The position numbers and the translations under genes were made by a program. Of a stretch of 64,000 nt of DNA, positions 34,901-46,814 are shown one piece after another. A model generated the notes under the pieces. It did no database searches and was not told the origin of the DNA. It was given only the letters and a program-made list of their open reading frames with translations. How positions within the stretch are numbered: the stretch's first letter is position 1; the number at the start of each line of letters is the position of its first letter. The stretch lies in assembly GCA_037962975.1 (NCBI GenBank), contig CM075673.1, positions 151,982,667-152,046,666 of the forward strand. Reading direction: 5' to 3'. Source of the stretch: Clitoria ternatea (taxonomy: Eukaryota; Streptophyta; Magnoliopsida; Fabales; Fabaceae).

Positions 34901-37900
34901 TGGGGATCTTGTGTCACATTATCGAGACTCTTCCAACAAAAATATTCTAGATCTCGCTCCATCCCTCTTCCCTTTTCCATCTAGTTAGTAGTTCCTATAT
35001 TCTCAATACGATATTTCCCTTTTCCAGCATCAATATAGCAAGATACAAAAGCAATGTACAAAAATCAACAAAGAAAAGACCATTGAGCAGAAAAGGTCAG
35101 ATACCTAATGAGGGAGGCTTTGATGCAAAGTGGACAGATCCCAAAGTTGATGATTCGGAAAATGCAAGAAGTATCATACGGCCGTCTGGATCCCATGTTG
35201 CACCCTGATCAAACATCAATGACAGTATAAACTAGATAAGTAAAAGGATAATGTGACAGCCAACAAAAAAGAAAAATTATGATACTTTGTCCATTACTTC
35301 AAAAAAGACAGGATATTTAATTGATCTGCTGTAAAATATATTTTTTCCTGGCTTCTATGTTGTCTGGCTCATAAGTCGTGAATTTATTCAAAAAATTCAT
35401 TAGCTAGATATGTGAGGGAATTGAAGAGTTTGGATAATCTATGATCTGTTATATCTGTTTCTTCTAAGGAGGATATCCCATCCCACCAAACTCCTTTATC
35501 ATAATAATGAATTCCTTTTCTTTTACCACAAAAAAAATGAAAAATGGCCATTACTGTAAGGGTATGTTTGCAGTTACTTTGAGGGAAAGAGAGTGGAATG
35601 GGAGATTTTGGAAGGAAAGGGAGGGAAAGGACTTTGTCAGATTTACTATTAAGAAAAATATACAGGCAAACACAAAAGGGGAGAGGGTTTCATGTAAGCC
35701 TTTTTTCCCCTTCCCCTCTATTTTCCTTCTCCTGAACATACCCTAAGAAAAAACAGTATATTTGAGTGGAAATGCTCTTACATTTTTAAGCAACACAAAC
35801 TGAAGAATTATAGCATTGCATATTATTGAAGATGATTCTTTTCACAGTATCAACATTTTGTTGAACATATCAAAACACATGCGAAGGTTAAGGGCTAAAA
35901 ATCATGTTACTGAATATAGGTTATCATAAAACATCAAAAACATGAATGTACACCTCATATACCTTGACAAAACCACTAGTTGATGACCATTGTTCTGATG
36001 TCCATGTGTTTGTCTCCCAAAGATAAAATGTTCCATCACTGTAAGAAAACATAATAAGGTTGAAAATCATAAACAGTTCATGTTTGATAAATAATTCATA
36101 TTTAACATTTTGCATTACAATTTTGAAGCAAAGAAGTAATCTCCAGTAGGTGACCACTTCAGAATTGAAATGCCTCCTAATCCCCGTCGAATGGGTGTCC
36201 CCACACCTATGGATGATATAGGAAATGAAGAGAAACTCAGAAAACTAGGGACAACTGTTAATGCTCAAGGTTTCATTTATCATAATGACAATCAAAACAT
36301 AGACACATTCATCACCTTCCCACACTTTAAACTCTCAATGTTGACGATTCAGGATTAACATATTTATCAACCAAGCATAAACAGTGAAACAATTTTTTCA
36401 TCAATTTTGTTAACTCTGTTCTACAAAAAAGAAAGGAAAAAAGAAAAACTACGGGGAAAGGAGGTTGCCTCATTCCAAGGTGGCCAGGCATGCCATAAGC
36501 CTCAATGAAGGCGTAAATTGATATTTAAGACTTACACATAGTAGTCAATCCCAAATCGCATCGTGATGCGGCCGACCCCTAAACCGGGATTGCGTTGTCA
36601 CGGATGCAATTTAATACCATCACAGGGTAAAACAAACATGTATATATGTAGAAACACTTGAAAAACCAAAGAGATATAACTAAAAATACTCCAAATTCAT
36701 AGGTGATAATTAAAAACCAAAAAAACCAACATTATCCAAATGAAAACATAGTCTAAATGGTCCAAAACATTAAAAAACAACAATTCAAGCATCCTAAGTC
36801 CCTAAGGCAGCATTAAAACCAAAAACATAACAAGAAAAGAAACATAAGCTATGAAGTGAACTAGGAAATCTATAAATCATATTCATCATCTTCATCTCCT
36901 AGTTCCAACTCTTCTGCCGGAGATAAATGGCAGCAAAAAGGGGAAGAAAGAGTAGAAAAAGAAAGGGAGACAGTGGCTGTTGGAGCCTGCAGCAGGTGAT
37001 TGGACCTAGTTTGGAGGTCATCGGAGACGGAAAGAGGGTGGGGGGTGCTCGCTGGAGACGGAAATGGAGGTGGGTGTGACTGCTGGTGTCTAGCAAGGGG
37101 GCTATGAAGCACAGAAACGCCGGACCACCGCCGTACCACGTACCGGAAATGTCCCGGAAACGAGAAACGGCTGAAAACGGCACAGAAACACAGGGGAAAC
37201 GTTTCCTGAAAATGCTTTGTTTTGGGCCTAAACGGAAACGCCCGACCCGCGTTTCCCAAGCATTTCCGGCCCAATAACCTCACCCATCCATTTTCCCTCT
37301 TTTCTTCAGCGTTTTTTCACTCTGAACCCTTCCCCCCGAGCCCTGTTCTGCACACCGCTTCCTCACCCCGCCTTCGTCGTCTTTGTTCTGGTCTCCGTCA
37401 CGCCTCACCACCTGCCGTTTCGCAGTCGTCTTCTCCGGCGTCCCTTCATCTGAACGCAAGTACTTGCTTCTTCTCCATCGTCTCTCTCATCTTTCTCTTC
37501 CCTCTACATCGTCTCTGATCTCCTGGTATCAAAAACACAGGTCTTCTTCATTTTCTCTCGTTCTTTCTGTCGTCTCCTCCGATTACCACCCACGACAGTG
37601 AGTGACAACAATTGTTGGCTTGGCATTTTTTAATTAGGACCCGACACCACGGGCGTGAGTTCTGCTCTCTGTTATTCAGTGAATAATACTCATTTGTATG
37701 AGTATGCTTCCCGTTTTTTTTATTTAATTTCTTCTATTTTGATTGTTGATTGCTTGTTGCTGTTGAACGATATTTTTGTTTAATTTCTTCTATTTTGATT
37801 TAATTTCTTCTATTTTAATTTTTTCTATTCAAGAAAACATGAGCTGATCCTGATTCATTATTCTTTCTGTATTGCTGCTGAATGAATGATATTTTTCTTT

Positions 37901-40900
37901 TATAATGTTTTGATCATGTTGGCTGAATCTGTATCTGAATGCACAACAGTGAGCTATTGCTGAATGATAGTTTTTTTTATAATGTTGTTGGCTTTGTTGA
38001 TTGCATTTTCATATGAACAAATTTACTTAGTAGTAATATTATATGTAAAATTTTTATAATTTTGACGGCGCTTCTACGCCATTTCCGTTTCTTGATTTTT
38101 TGGGCTTCACGTTCCCCGTCCCCGTTTCCGTACCCGTGCTACATAGCAAGGGGGTTTTGTGGAAGAGAAGATAGTGGGAGGTGGAGGAGAAGGTGAAAAG
38201 GAGAAAGATGAAGAAAAAGATGGGTTTTTTCAAAAACCCTAAGTTAAAAGAAAGGAAAAGATAAACTTACCATTTTGCCCTTGAATGATTCCCAAAACGA
38301 CACAGTTTTGGAGACGGGAAAGAACCGTGCCGCAATTTGCCACAATTTCCTACGATAAGTGATCCATGACATCGTGATTGAGCCCGCGTCAGCCGCGATT
38401 CAAACTGGTCCACAACAACCACCGCAAGATAGGAACCGCAAGGAGCTGCCACAACGCAACATTGCACCGGGATAGTGGCCGCGATCCCGCAATTTCACTA
38501 TTATGGACTTACATATGACCAACGTATGAATGACCAATGACCACTAGTAGAAATCGGTTCATAGTTGCATGCTTAACATACACAAAATAATATAATCCAA
38601 TCCAATTATGAACTTCTCTAATCTCTAACAATTTTTTTATCTTATTTATATTATTTTCTATACATATATTTATGTTTATTTAGCATTTCTAGAAGACTCT
38701 TTTGAGTGATGTTACGAATCTACGATTCTACAATTTTATTCCGTGTCAAGGTAGAATCTAGAGTTTGCCAACCTTGCATCAAAAGATTTAAGACTAGTAG
38801 TTCAGCTCTAACAATTAACAAAACAAATCACTTAAGTTTGAATGAACATAGTTCATTGCTTTCCCTTGAAAAAGTAAATTCATTCATTGTGTGACTCAGT
38901 TAAGATGAAGCACCTATGGAACCTTAAAACTAAACTTTTCCTAGTGGGAATCTCAAACTCATGGCAATTTAGTCCTTTGAGTTCAAAGGACGGTGCCTCT
39001 GGTAGATGTCAGGGCACTATTCATGCAAGTAAAACTAATTTAAGTGTGTTCCCCAAAGTCGAGTTGATTTGCTGAAACAGACTTAGGGGGTGTTTGTTTA
39101 AATGTTTGGGTTGGTCAAAAAAGATCCTATGGCCAAACGGAGTTTTAATTATCTCAAACGACGTAAAGAATCAATGTTAACCTTTAAATTTTTCCATTTT
39201 CATAACTCCATTTCCTCAGCTGCATACCAAACGAACACTTAGTCATGGTGCACTGGGTCTTATCTTTGGTATATTATGTTTTGCTTAGTCCCTTGTTCTA
39301 GGCTATAAACATATGCAGTTGAGCTTATATTTCATATCCCAATTAGGGAGAACAATTGCAACAAAAAAAAAACCCATCTTGAGTTTTAACTTTTAAGTGT
39401 ATTCAGCATATTAGAAACATCACCAAGCAGAAAGGATTTTACAAAGTAAAGCAAAACAACTTAAGGAGGCAAAGATCTTCATCGTACCTTGAGCAAAATC
39501 CCACACAGTGAATGAGGAGCTTTCATATGAAGCAGATGCTAAGTATGTGAAAATATGTTAAGAAAAAGATGGTTGAGTTCAAGCAATTTAAAATTTAAAT
39601 TGAAGGGAAAAAAACTGTAAAAGCTTTTCAAATTGGTCATAAATAGAACTACTAATGTTCCTACTGAGTTGTACAGATGTATATACAGCCAAAAAACAAA
39701 GAAAGTTCACGTGAAACAGTAATTAAGATTGTTGAACTCAAAATTGAAGCAAAATTGTGGAGGGTAAACCTACTCAAACTCAATGACTTTCCCTAATACG
39801 TACTTCAATAATAGCTAATTAAGAATCCATATTTCAATACAAAAAATTCAAGAAAGTTAAAAGTAAGCTAATAATAATATCATATCCAAATCAAGTAATA
39901 CAAATCAGAAATTCATTCCTTCACAATAGAAAAAAGGGAAGATTATTAAACTGTCATATTCATACATGAGTAACCAAAAGCACAACCTCATAAGTGTGTA
40001 AAAAATTGTGCTGCATCTTCAAATTGCACTTCATTGTCACCACCCAAGTTTTTGCATTGAACTCATAATTTGGAAACCATGGTTAATATTTTTTGTGTGC
40101 TTACTGTGGGGGGGAATTGTAATCAGACAAAAGCATCCTTTGTGAAAGAAAGTAAGAAACAAGCAGTAATATTCATATTTAGGAAACATGGAGCTTTACA
40201 AAACCCAAAAGCAGGGGATTTTTCATAATTTGTAAGGATATCTTCCATCTGGACTCCAAGTGAGAGCACTGACATGCTCATCATATTGAGCATGAAGAAA
40301 ATCCACCAGGATATACCGATTTCCTGAGCCTCTGGATAAACTTCCTAGAAAGGAGGCAGCACCAGATCTAACAGATGCAGCATTTCCAGGATAAGAAGCA
40401 GCCCACATGCAAATTCCACTCCTGCAATGAACCCAATTCCAGTAGACAACAAAGCATGTCATTAAATAATAGACATTGCATTCACCACATCAAACATGTA
40501 CAAAGTCAGAACCTCACTTGCAACCCACAGCAAGCATCCTCCCACCATTTGGCCTCCACTCCAGCACTCTAACATCTCTCTGCAACTCATTGCCCAAAAT
40601 AATTGGCTCCTTCCCCTCTAGTCACAATTTCAAGGCATCACCATATATTAAACTCAACCCTCCATCACAACACAACTGAAACAAGTTACCAATAACAATT
40701 TTCATGACCATAAGAAGTCAAGTACCAGAGTCTTGATAATCACGAATTAAAACTTGGATTGGGCCAGATATAAAAGCAATGATATGCTTATTAGGGTGCC
40801 AGCTTACACCTTGAAGATCAACCTCTGGCAACAAACGCACCTACACACAGCATAACAATTGACATAAGATTAAATTGCTAAACTTTCACTTTGATCCCTA

Positions 40901-41976
40901 AAATTGGTGATGTCCTACCCTTTTTGACTTTCTGAGAGTGTTTGGTTTACTTTCTTAGGAATGTCTTTCCTAGATAGGTGATTTCGGGGTAACTTTAAGA
41001 TACCCCACAAATTTAGGTGGGAGTGTTAAAAAGGAACATCTTTCACATTTTAAGATTCATGGTAATCTTACATATAGTCAGGGAAAAAATTGTCTTCAAC
41101 CCCAAACAAGGGTAAACTTTCTTTTTAAGTGAGATTTTCAGAAAAAAAATAGATCCCCACTACAAACCACCCCTTAGGATTATCAATGTAGTTCCTGACC
41201 TCAAGATACCATCATTTTAATCCCTGGGATTGCTCATTTATTTGTCAATCAATTTAGTCCCGAATTCATCATTGTCAATCAATTACATCATTTTCGGTAA
41301 CCAAGGAGATGGTTTCCGTAAGACAATGATGTACTTGATTGACAACAAGTAATTTCTTAGAATACAGTGATAATTTATGAAAGTCATGGACTAAATAAAG
41401 TATTGAGCTATCTATTTTCAGGGACGACCAAAACAAAGGTTCACTCTTTATTTTAAATAACCACAAACTCTAAATCACATTGAGAGAGATCAATTGGGAG
41501 TAGCATACATCGTTAGGGTAAAAGAGGCGCGTGAGGCACTGGTTTATAAGCCCTTGCACGAGTGCCACAGGACCCTTCCTCGGAACGCTTTCTCCGGCGA
41601 TTGTAGTTGTTACCGTTGCTCCTTCTGGTTCGGAACCATCGTTCTCGAGAGGCTGAAACGGCACGGGACTGAACACCAATCCCTAACACAGAAAAAAAAA
41701 ACACAAATAAAATTGGGGAAAACAGCATGAAATGGCGGAATTGGGGAAATGTGTTGTGGGGCGATTGCCTACGAGAATTTTTCCGTAGGTTTGGTTTGCT
41801 CGATCATCGGAGATGGCGTCGACGGTAACTGCGGATTTGGAAAGAGAAATTGAGAGTTAGAGAAGCGAAGCAGCGTGGATAGAAAGAGAGAAGAGAGAAG
41901 AGAGTGAGAGAGTGTTACTTAGGTCACGATTGACTTCGCAGAGAGTGAATGAACCAGGAGGAGGAAATGAAGCCAT
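31991..41976 (-). CDS. ALADIN: ALADIN, WD40 nuclear pore protein
   Basis: Fourteen exons close in frame to 448 aa: 41976-41919, 41828-41773, 41682-41509, 40840-40726, 40617-40518, 40421-40242, 39546-39488, 36206-36119, 36038-35963, 35204-35105, 34184-34133, 32709-32572, 32429-32342 and 32053-31991. The N-terminus MASFPPPGSFTLCEVNRDL, the WD-repeat segments (DVRVLEWRPNGGRMLAVGC, GICMWAASYPGNAASVRSG, SALTWSPDGRY, SFTVWDFAQG, ISILKWSPTGDYFFASK, GTFYLWETNTWTSEQWSS, KVAWDNSGERLAVSFKGGDD, LIAIYDTRRTP) and the C-terminus CWSSGFCCTYPLLFRSH match plant ALADIN (human AAAS orthologue). This protein is a beta-propeller scaffold nucleoporin at the nuclear envelope. Length equals the family norm. Twelve introns are GT-AG; intron 6 is AT-AC. 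Introns 7 and 9 hold transposons. No lesion was seen. Confidence 0.94.
35560..35743. mobile_element. PIF/Harbinger-like MITE in ALADIN intron 9, 184 bp
   Basis: Begins GGGTATGTTTGCAG and ends CTGAACATACCC, so the termini are GGGTATGTT inverted. TAA flanks both sides (35557-35559 and 35744-35746), the 3-bp duplication typical of PIF/Harbinger. The interior is a purine-rich run followed by a pyrimidine-rich run, so the element can fold on itself. Confidence 0.7.
36537..38505. mobile_element. hAT-like non-autonomous element in ALADIN intron 7 (outer)
   Basis: Left end CATAGTAGTCAATCCC and right end (minus strand) CATAATAGTGAAATTG form degenerate inverted repeats. Perfect 8-bp duplications GACTTACA flank it (36529-36536 and 38506-38513), the hAT signature. 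About 0.9 kb remains after removing the nested element. There is no transposase. Subterminal words such as ATGCGGCCG and GTGGCCGCGATCC recur near both ends. Confidence 0.85.
37102..38146. mobile_element. hAT-like element nested inside the outer hAT, 1045 bp
   Basis: Left end CTATGAAGCACAGAAACG and right end (minus strand) CTATGTAGCACGGGTACG are inverted repeats. Perfect 8-bp duplications CAAGGGGG flank it (37094-37101 and 38147-38154). Subterminal regions are full of GGAAACG and CGTTTCC words in both orientations (GGAAACGTTTCC palindrome near 37195). No transposase is visible, so it is non-autonomous. Confidence 0.88.
39086..39238. mobile_element. Possible PIF/Harbinger-like MITE in ALADIN intron 7
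   Basis: Starts GGGGGTGTTTGTTT and ends AAACGAACAC, with TTA on both sides (39083-39085 and 39239-39241). The inverted ends are short and imperfect. Length is 153 bp, with no coding capacity. Confidence 0.5.
39547..40241 (-). other. U12-type AT-AC intron (ALADIN intron 6)
   Basis: On the coding strand the intron begins ATATCCTTAC directly after GATGGAAG and ends TATTTTCAC before ATACTTAGC. ATATCCTT is the U12 5' splice-site consensus of the AT-AC class. A TTCTTAAC branch-site match lies about 11 bases before the terminal AC, within the 10-16 base spacing typical of the minor spliceosome. Using these ends restores GRYLASASYESSSFTVW across codon 228. No GT or AG placement nearby does so. Confidence 0.88.
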
Positions 41977-44887
41977 GTTTTGCTCCCGTTAGTGTTCAGA
42001 GTTCTGAGTAGGGTTTTAGCTATGGGTCCCGTCCTCCACCGTAAAAATTCTTATTCCTTTCCCGCTATTTCTTCTATCTTTGTTTGGTTTGTAATTATAT
42101 TTTGTGTTGAGTTTTAATTATAAAACAATTATTTTATTTTTTGCTTTTAAAATTTACATAGAAAAAGAGTGAAAACAAAAATAAAAATAAGAAATAGAAG
42201 GTTTAATAAGAAATAAAAATAAAGTTTTAATTATAATATTGCTTTTAAAATTTAAATAAATATTGATATACGTCTGATACCGGCCCAAACAATTTAGCTT
42301 GCAGATGGTGTCCTCTTATGTTGGACGCATCCTAACGTACCACTCATGACACAGTATCAACTCCACACATAGACTCTTTATAGTAGATAACTTGTCCGGA
42401 GTCGGTAATTAGCAAAGTTAGGAAAAGTTTGCAAGACACGTTGGGGGCATACTAGTCATATACATACAGAAGGTGTTAAAAATGTATGCGATTATGTCAG
42501 TTTTATCCATTCTTTACCGAATCTATAGTAATACACGCCACATAGAATGTTCTCACCACTCGAGTCTATAAATATATACCACACATTAATGCCTCATTGA
42601 TGTAAGTTCACAAACCACACTTAAGCTTCAATATTGATTTATTTGGTATTGACTTAGATATCAGTATATTGATAGAGAGTAATGATTACAAAACCCTTAC
42701 CTCTTCACTAGACCGAGAGAGATAATATCAAATCATAATTGGACTAATGTAATAGTTAAATAAAGAGAGCCTCAGTATCCATACTAGAAGTTTTATTTCT
42801 CATAGCAGACACATCAAATATAAAATTGAAATATTATATTATCCTTTTATAGAAATTAGTGCATTAATTCAATTTTTTAATATTGTGTTTGAAAAGAAAA
42901 GAAAAGAAAGGTGGTTGTGTATGCTATTATAAGTTGACCTTGTATTATGCATCGTCTTAACTGCATATACGACTCATTTAATTTTTTATTATTCCTTTTT
43001 TTAAATGCTAACATATTTTTTAATTAGGAAATATAAAATTGTTTTTATATTATTAATATTTAGGAAAATTTTTAAAATATTATATTAAAAATTATTTTAT
43101 CAAATGGAATTTTTAAACTTTAATTAATAATAACTATAAGCAAATTTAATACCAGGTAAATTCTTTTATGAAGGAGAAAAAGTATAATTAAAAATTAGTG
43201 GGCTTGTAAAAAGCTAAACACCACTCCACGGAAATGCATCTACATTCATTTCTATCATATTCCAAAGTCTGTATAAAAGTCATAAGCAAATAACATGAGA
43301 GAATTAATTGAGCGAAAGAACCAAAGCAAAAATTAAATACACCTACTTCAATTGCTATGAACAACACTAAACTGTACCAGACAAGCACGACAGAGATGGC
43401 ACAAAAGCATACACGGGGGAGAAGGACACAGACTCATGTGAGAGAGACGGCGAAAGAGGCGAATACGAGGGAAATGAATAACAAAAGAGCTTTGAGCAGT
43501 GTGTAGAAGAGGAAGAAAGTAAGCCTCTTGAGCCTTGCGATTGAGAGAGGAATCTAGAACTTTTCATTGTTTTCCCTGTTTTCGTTTTCCACTTAGCGTT
43601 TCAGGAAATGCCAAAAACAATAATCTGCGTTTTTATCTTTTGATAATTTATTTAAGTTTATTTTTAAGTATTTTTAAAAAAGTATTTTTTTTCAATTACT
43701 TTTAAATGGTTCTGAGTGAAGAATTACAAGAGGTTGAATAAGTCTTAAACTCTTTTTCGCCGAATTTGAAACTATAAAGCGTAAATAATTATACTTTTGT
43801 AGCAAACTTGTTAAGAATAGGGAATGAGAAAATGAACACAAAGAATTTATACTGATTCATTTCCAATGCAGAAGATACATCTAGTCACTTCAAACTAGAA
43901 TGATTTCTACTATTGTAAAAACTTCTTTTACAATTTCAACATCAGACTATGCCTCCTTAAATACCTAAGTATTCTTTCAACAAATCACTTTTGGCTCAAT
44001 CACAAGTATTCTTTCAAAAACTTGTTCAGGCCACAACTGTTTCCCACGGAAACTAAAGGTTGGTAACTCAAAGACTTTTACACAAATACAGATTTAAAAG
44101 ATAAATTGTGGTGTTTGTGAGAACTTAGTGTATGAAAAAGATACAGTTTGCTAGGTGATAAACAGATACACCAAGTAAGAAAGTAAAGAGACCAAGGTCT
44201 ACTAGGTGTAGAACAACAAAGAAGGCATTTGCTTAAGAACTAAAAGAGAAGATAGTTTTGTAAATTAATTGTAAGATTATCTTTGAATAACTTAAATTCT
44301 CTACTCTTCAATTTGAATTTCTTCATATCCATAGATCACTCAAAGTGACCGTTTGATGATCTGGTGAAGAGAAATAGTCGTTGTGGATCCGTTATAGGAG
44401 TTTTGGTTGTTGGGAGTACCAGACCTCAAGAAGTGAAGAGAGATCAAGAGTCTGGTGTAGAGGAACAACAGAGCTTTACATTGAAATAATGTTCCTTGAG
44501 CTTCTCAACACAAAAGTCCTTATGTAGGCTTACTTTTTTCAACATACAACATGTAGAGCAAAAGAAGTTAACCTTCTGAACATATTCTGATGTGCGTACT
44601 GACTCATTGAAATGTGCAGAATAGCTTCATTAGTTTCTTCCCATATGAACTTTAGCTTTTGCATGGTTTTGTCTTCTTTCCTCTTTAGATGATAAGTGCA
44701 GTTTTCTCTTGATACGTACATGCTTCAGAGCATTACTAAATTAGACTTGAACTTTTGGTTGTATGCTTGGGTTCTTGAGCAAATACTTGTCTTCTTATCT
44801 TCTTCGATGATTAAAGCAGTTTTCAAAGATAAAGATCCGTTCTAAAGTGCCTTTGTTAAACTTTAGATATAAAGACAGGAGTAACAT
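41977..44887. other. Spacer right of ALADIN
   Basis: 41977-42060 is the ALADIN leader/promoter side. 42100-43190 is very AT-rich except for 42285-42650, a GC-richer block with a TATAAATATATA word at 42566 that could be an LTR or promoter relic. A 66-codon minus-strand open frame at 43567-43367 has a Ser-rich start but no recognisable family. 43700-44887 is interrupted by the big nest and resumes at 59649. It may be an older repeat. No gene that I can support. Confidence 0.45.
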
Positions 44888-46814
44888 TGTCAGGCTCCGA
44901 CCTGAGTTTAATAATGATTATTTTGATCAAATAAGACTCTTAGTTAATTAAACGAATTCAATTCATGGTACATTTTATTTTATAATTTTATGGGAAAATT
45001 TTTCACGTGCGGTTCATATTTTTAAATTAACCACTATAGTTATATTTTATATCTTCCTATATACAAAATAGAGTATACTAATATTAAAATTTTCAAGGTA
45101 GATGAATTTTCAACCTTAATATGTCTAATTCAAAACTTAGGATAGAACCTAGGCGTATGAACGCCCAGGTACAACATTCAAACGCCCAAGGAATGGCCAA
45201 GGTGAGTTTAATGCAAGCAGAAGCAGAGACAAGGATTAGGCCCTGGGCATATGGACGCCCAAGGTGGGTGTAAACGCCCAAGCTAGCATGGTTACGCGCA
45301 TGGTGATAAGTGTGCATTGTGTGTTGTTTTTGGTTATTTTAGGTCTAGTTTTTAAGCTTTTTGCATATTGTTTTTGTCTAATTCCCTTGATTTTGATTCC
45401 TTTCCGCTATTACTGCTTGATTGTTCCTATTTTTACAAGATTAATAATGTTCTAGGTCTATTTTAAGGAGAAATGGCAAAGTGGGTAAAAGAAGAGACCT
45501 TTGAGACCCTTGGGAGTGAATATTGGCAAGTTTGGAGGAAACCACTGCCAGTGGTGGCCAACCACTGGCCGTGGTTAGCACTGGAAAATAGGAAATTGGT
45601 GGCAGAACTCACCACTGGTCGTGGTTACCCACCACTGGCCGTGGTTGGTTCTGTTTAAGGTAAAAGTATCACCAGCATCACCACTGCCAGTGGTTGGCAC
45701 TGTAGAGCAAAGCAGAGTGAGTCAGGACCCACCACTGGGCATGGTTATCCACCACTGGCCGTGGTTGTCCGTGTTTGTTATAGAAAATATGAATTTATGG
45801 TTTAAAAAGGAATAGAACCCAAACCATTGGCCGTGGTTGTCCCCTACGAGGCCCAAATCTTTCAATTGTTTAGGGATTTAAATGGGCACTCTAGGGATTT
45901 GAAAGAGAAGACTGAATAGACAAATTTTGACACACATTTTGGGGAGATTTTGAAGAACTCTTTGGGAAGATTTCATTGGGAATCAAGAGTCAAATTCATC
46001 ACAGACAATCAAATCTGTAGATTTGGGATGAGGAATTAACAATCCTAGTGAGAACTAATTTGTGATTTCTGAATTACTAGTTTACACATTTGATATCTTT
46101 TATGTTTAGCATTGATTTTGTGATGTGTGACATGATGACAACAATTCTTATGGCACATTAAACTCTTTTCTTGGGGCTAAGGATGTAGTATGCCTATGTG
46201 TTACAATTAATTGTTCTTCATATTCCAATTCATATGATTTCAATCTCTATTCAATTTATGTATGCCTAATGCTTCTACAAGACTTAGAGATAAGCGTATA
46301 TGATCACAAATTATATGAGTAATCAAGAGATTGACATGTAATTCAAAAATACCTACATTGAACATATGATTTTGATTTACTACGGTAAACGAAATTATTT
46401 GAGGGATTAATCAGATTTCCATAGAACATAAAAAGCCTAATTAACAAATTGAACGTGGTTCTTTGGGAATTAGGCACATTAATAGGCTTTCGAGAGAAAG
46501 GTATTAATTAACTTAGGGGAATCTGCCTTATGAACAAAATCATATAATTGGATAGGCGATAACCTTTAATTTTGATATTGGCATATGAACCCTTAATACC
46601 TCAAGATTTACCTTTGATTCAATTTCCCAAACTTGCTCCGGTTTTCTTTTACAAAAGACGTTGAATTTTCTGTCCTCTGATTTACTATTCATAATCATTT
46701 GGGTAACTCATTTTAATCAATTCCACTAGATAATTGAATCACCGTTATAACTAGTACTTGGGCACAATCCTTGTGGGAATAATATCTTTTTATTACTTCG
46801 ATACCCTGTGCGCT

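Noticed and set aside
40920..41180. Possible MITE in ALADIN intron 3 (GAGTGTTTGGTTTAC to ACAAACCACCCC)
   Set aside because: The end similarity is weak and I could not find a convincing target duplication.
42285..42660. Possible promoter or LTR with TATAAATATATA
   Set aside because: No transcript, no terminal TG...CA pair, and no target duplication that I could identify.
43700..44887. Copia (SIRE/Maximus-like) LTR suspected from wording such as GGTTGAATAAGTC
   Set aside because: No LTR ends or duplication could be matched across the nest (44887/59649). Composition alone is not evidence.
45473..45815. Short open frames across the Athila-like LTR
   Set aside because: They come from the repeated CCACTGGCCGTGG words and have no start context or homology. 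The LTR is noncoding.
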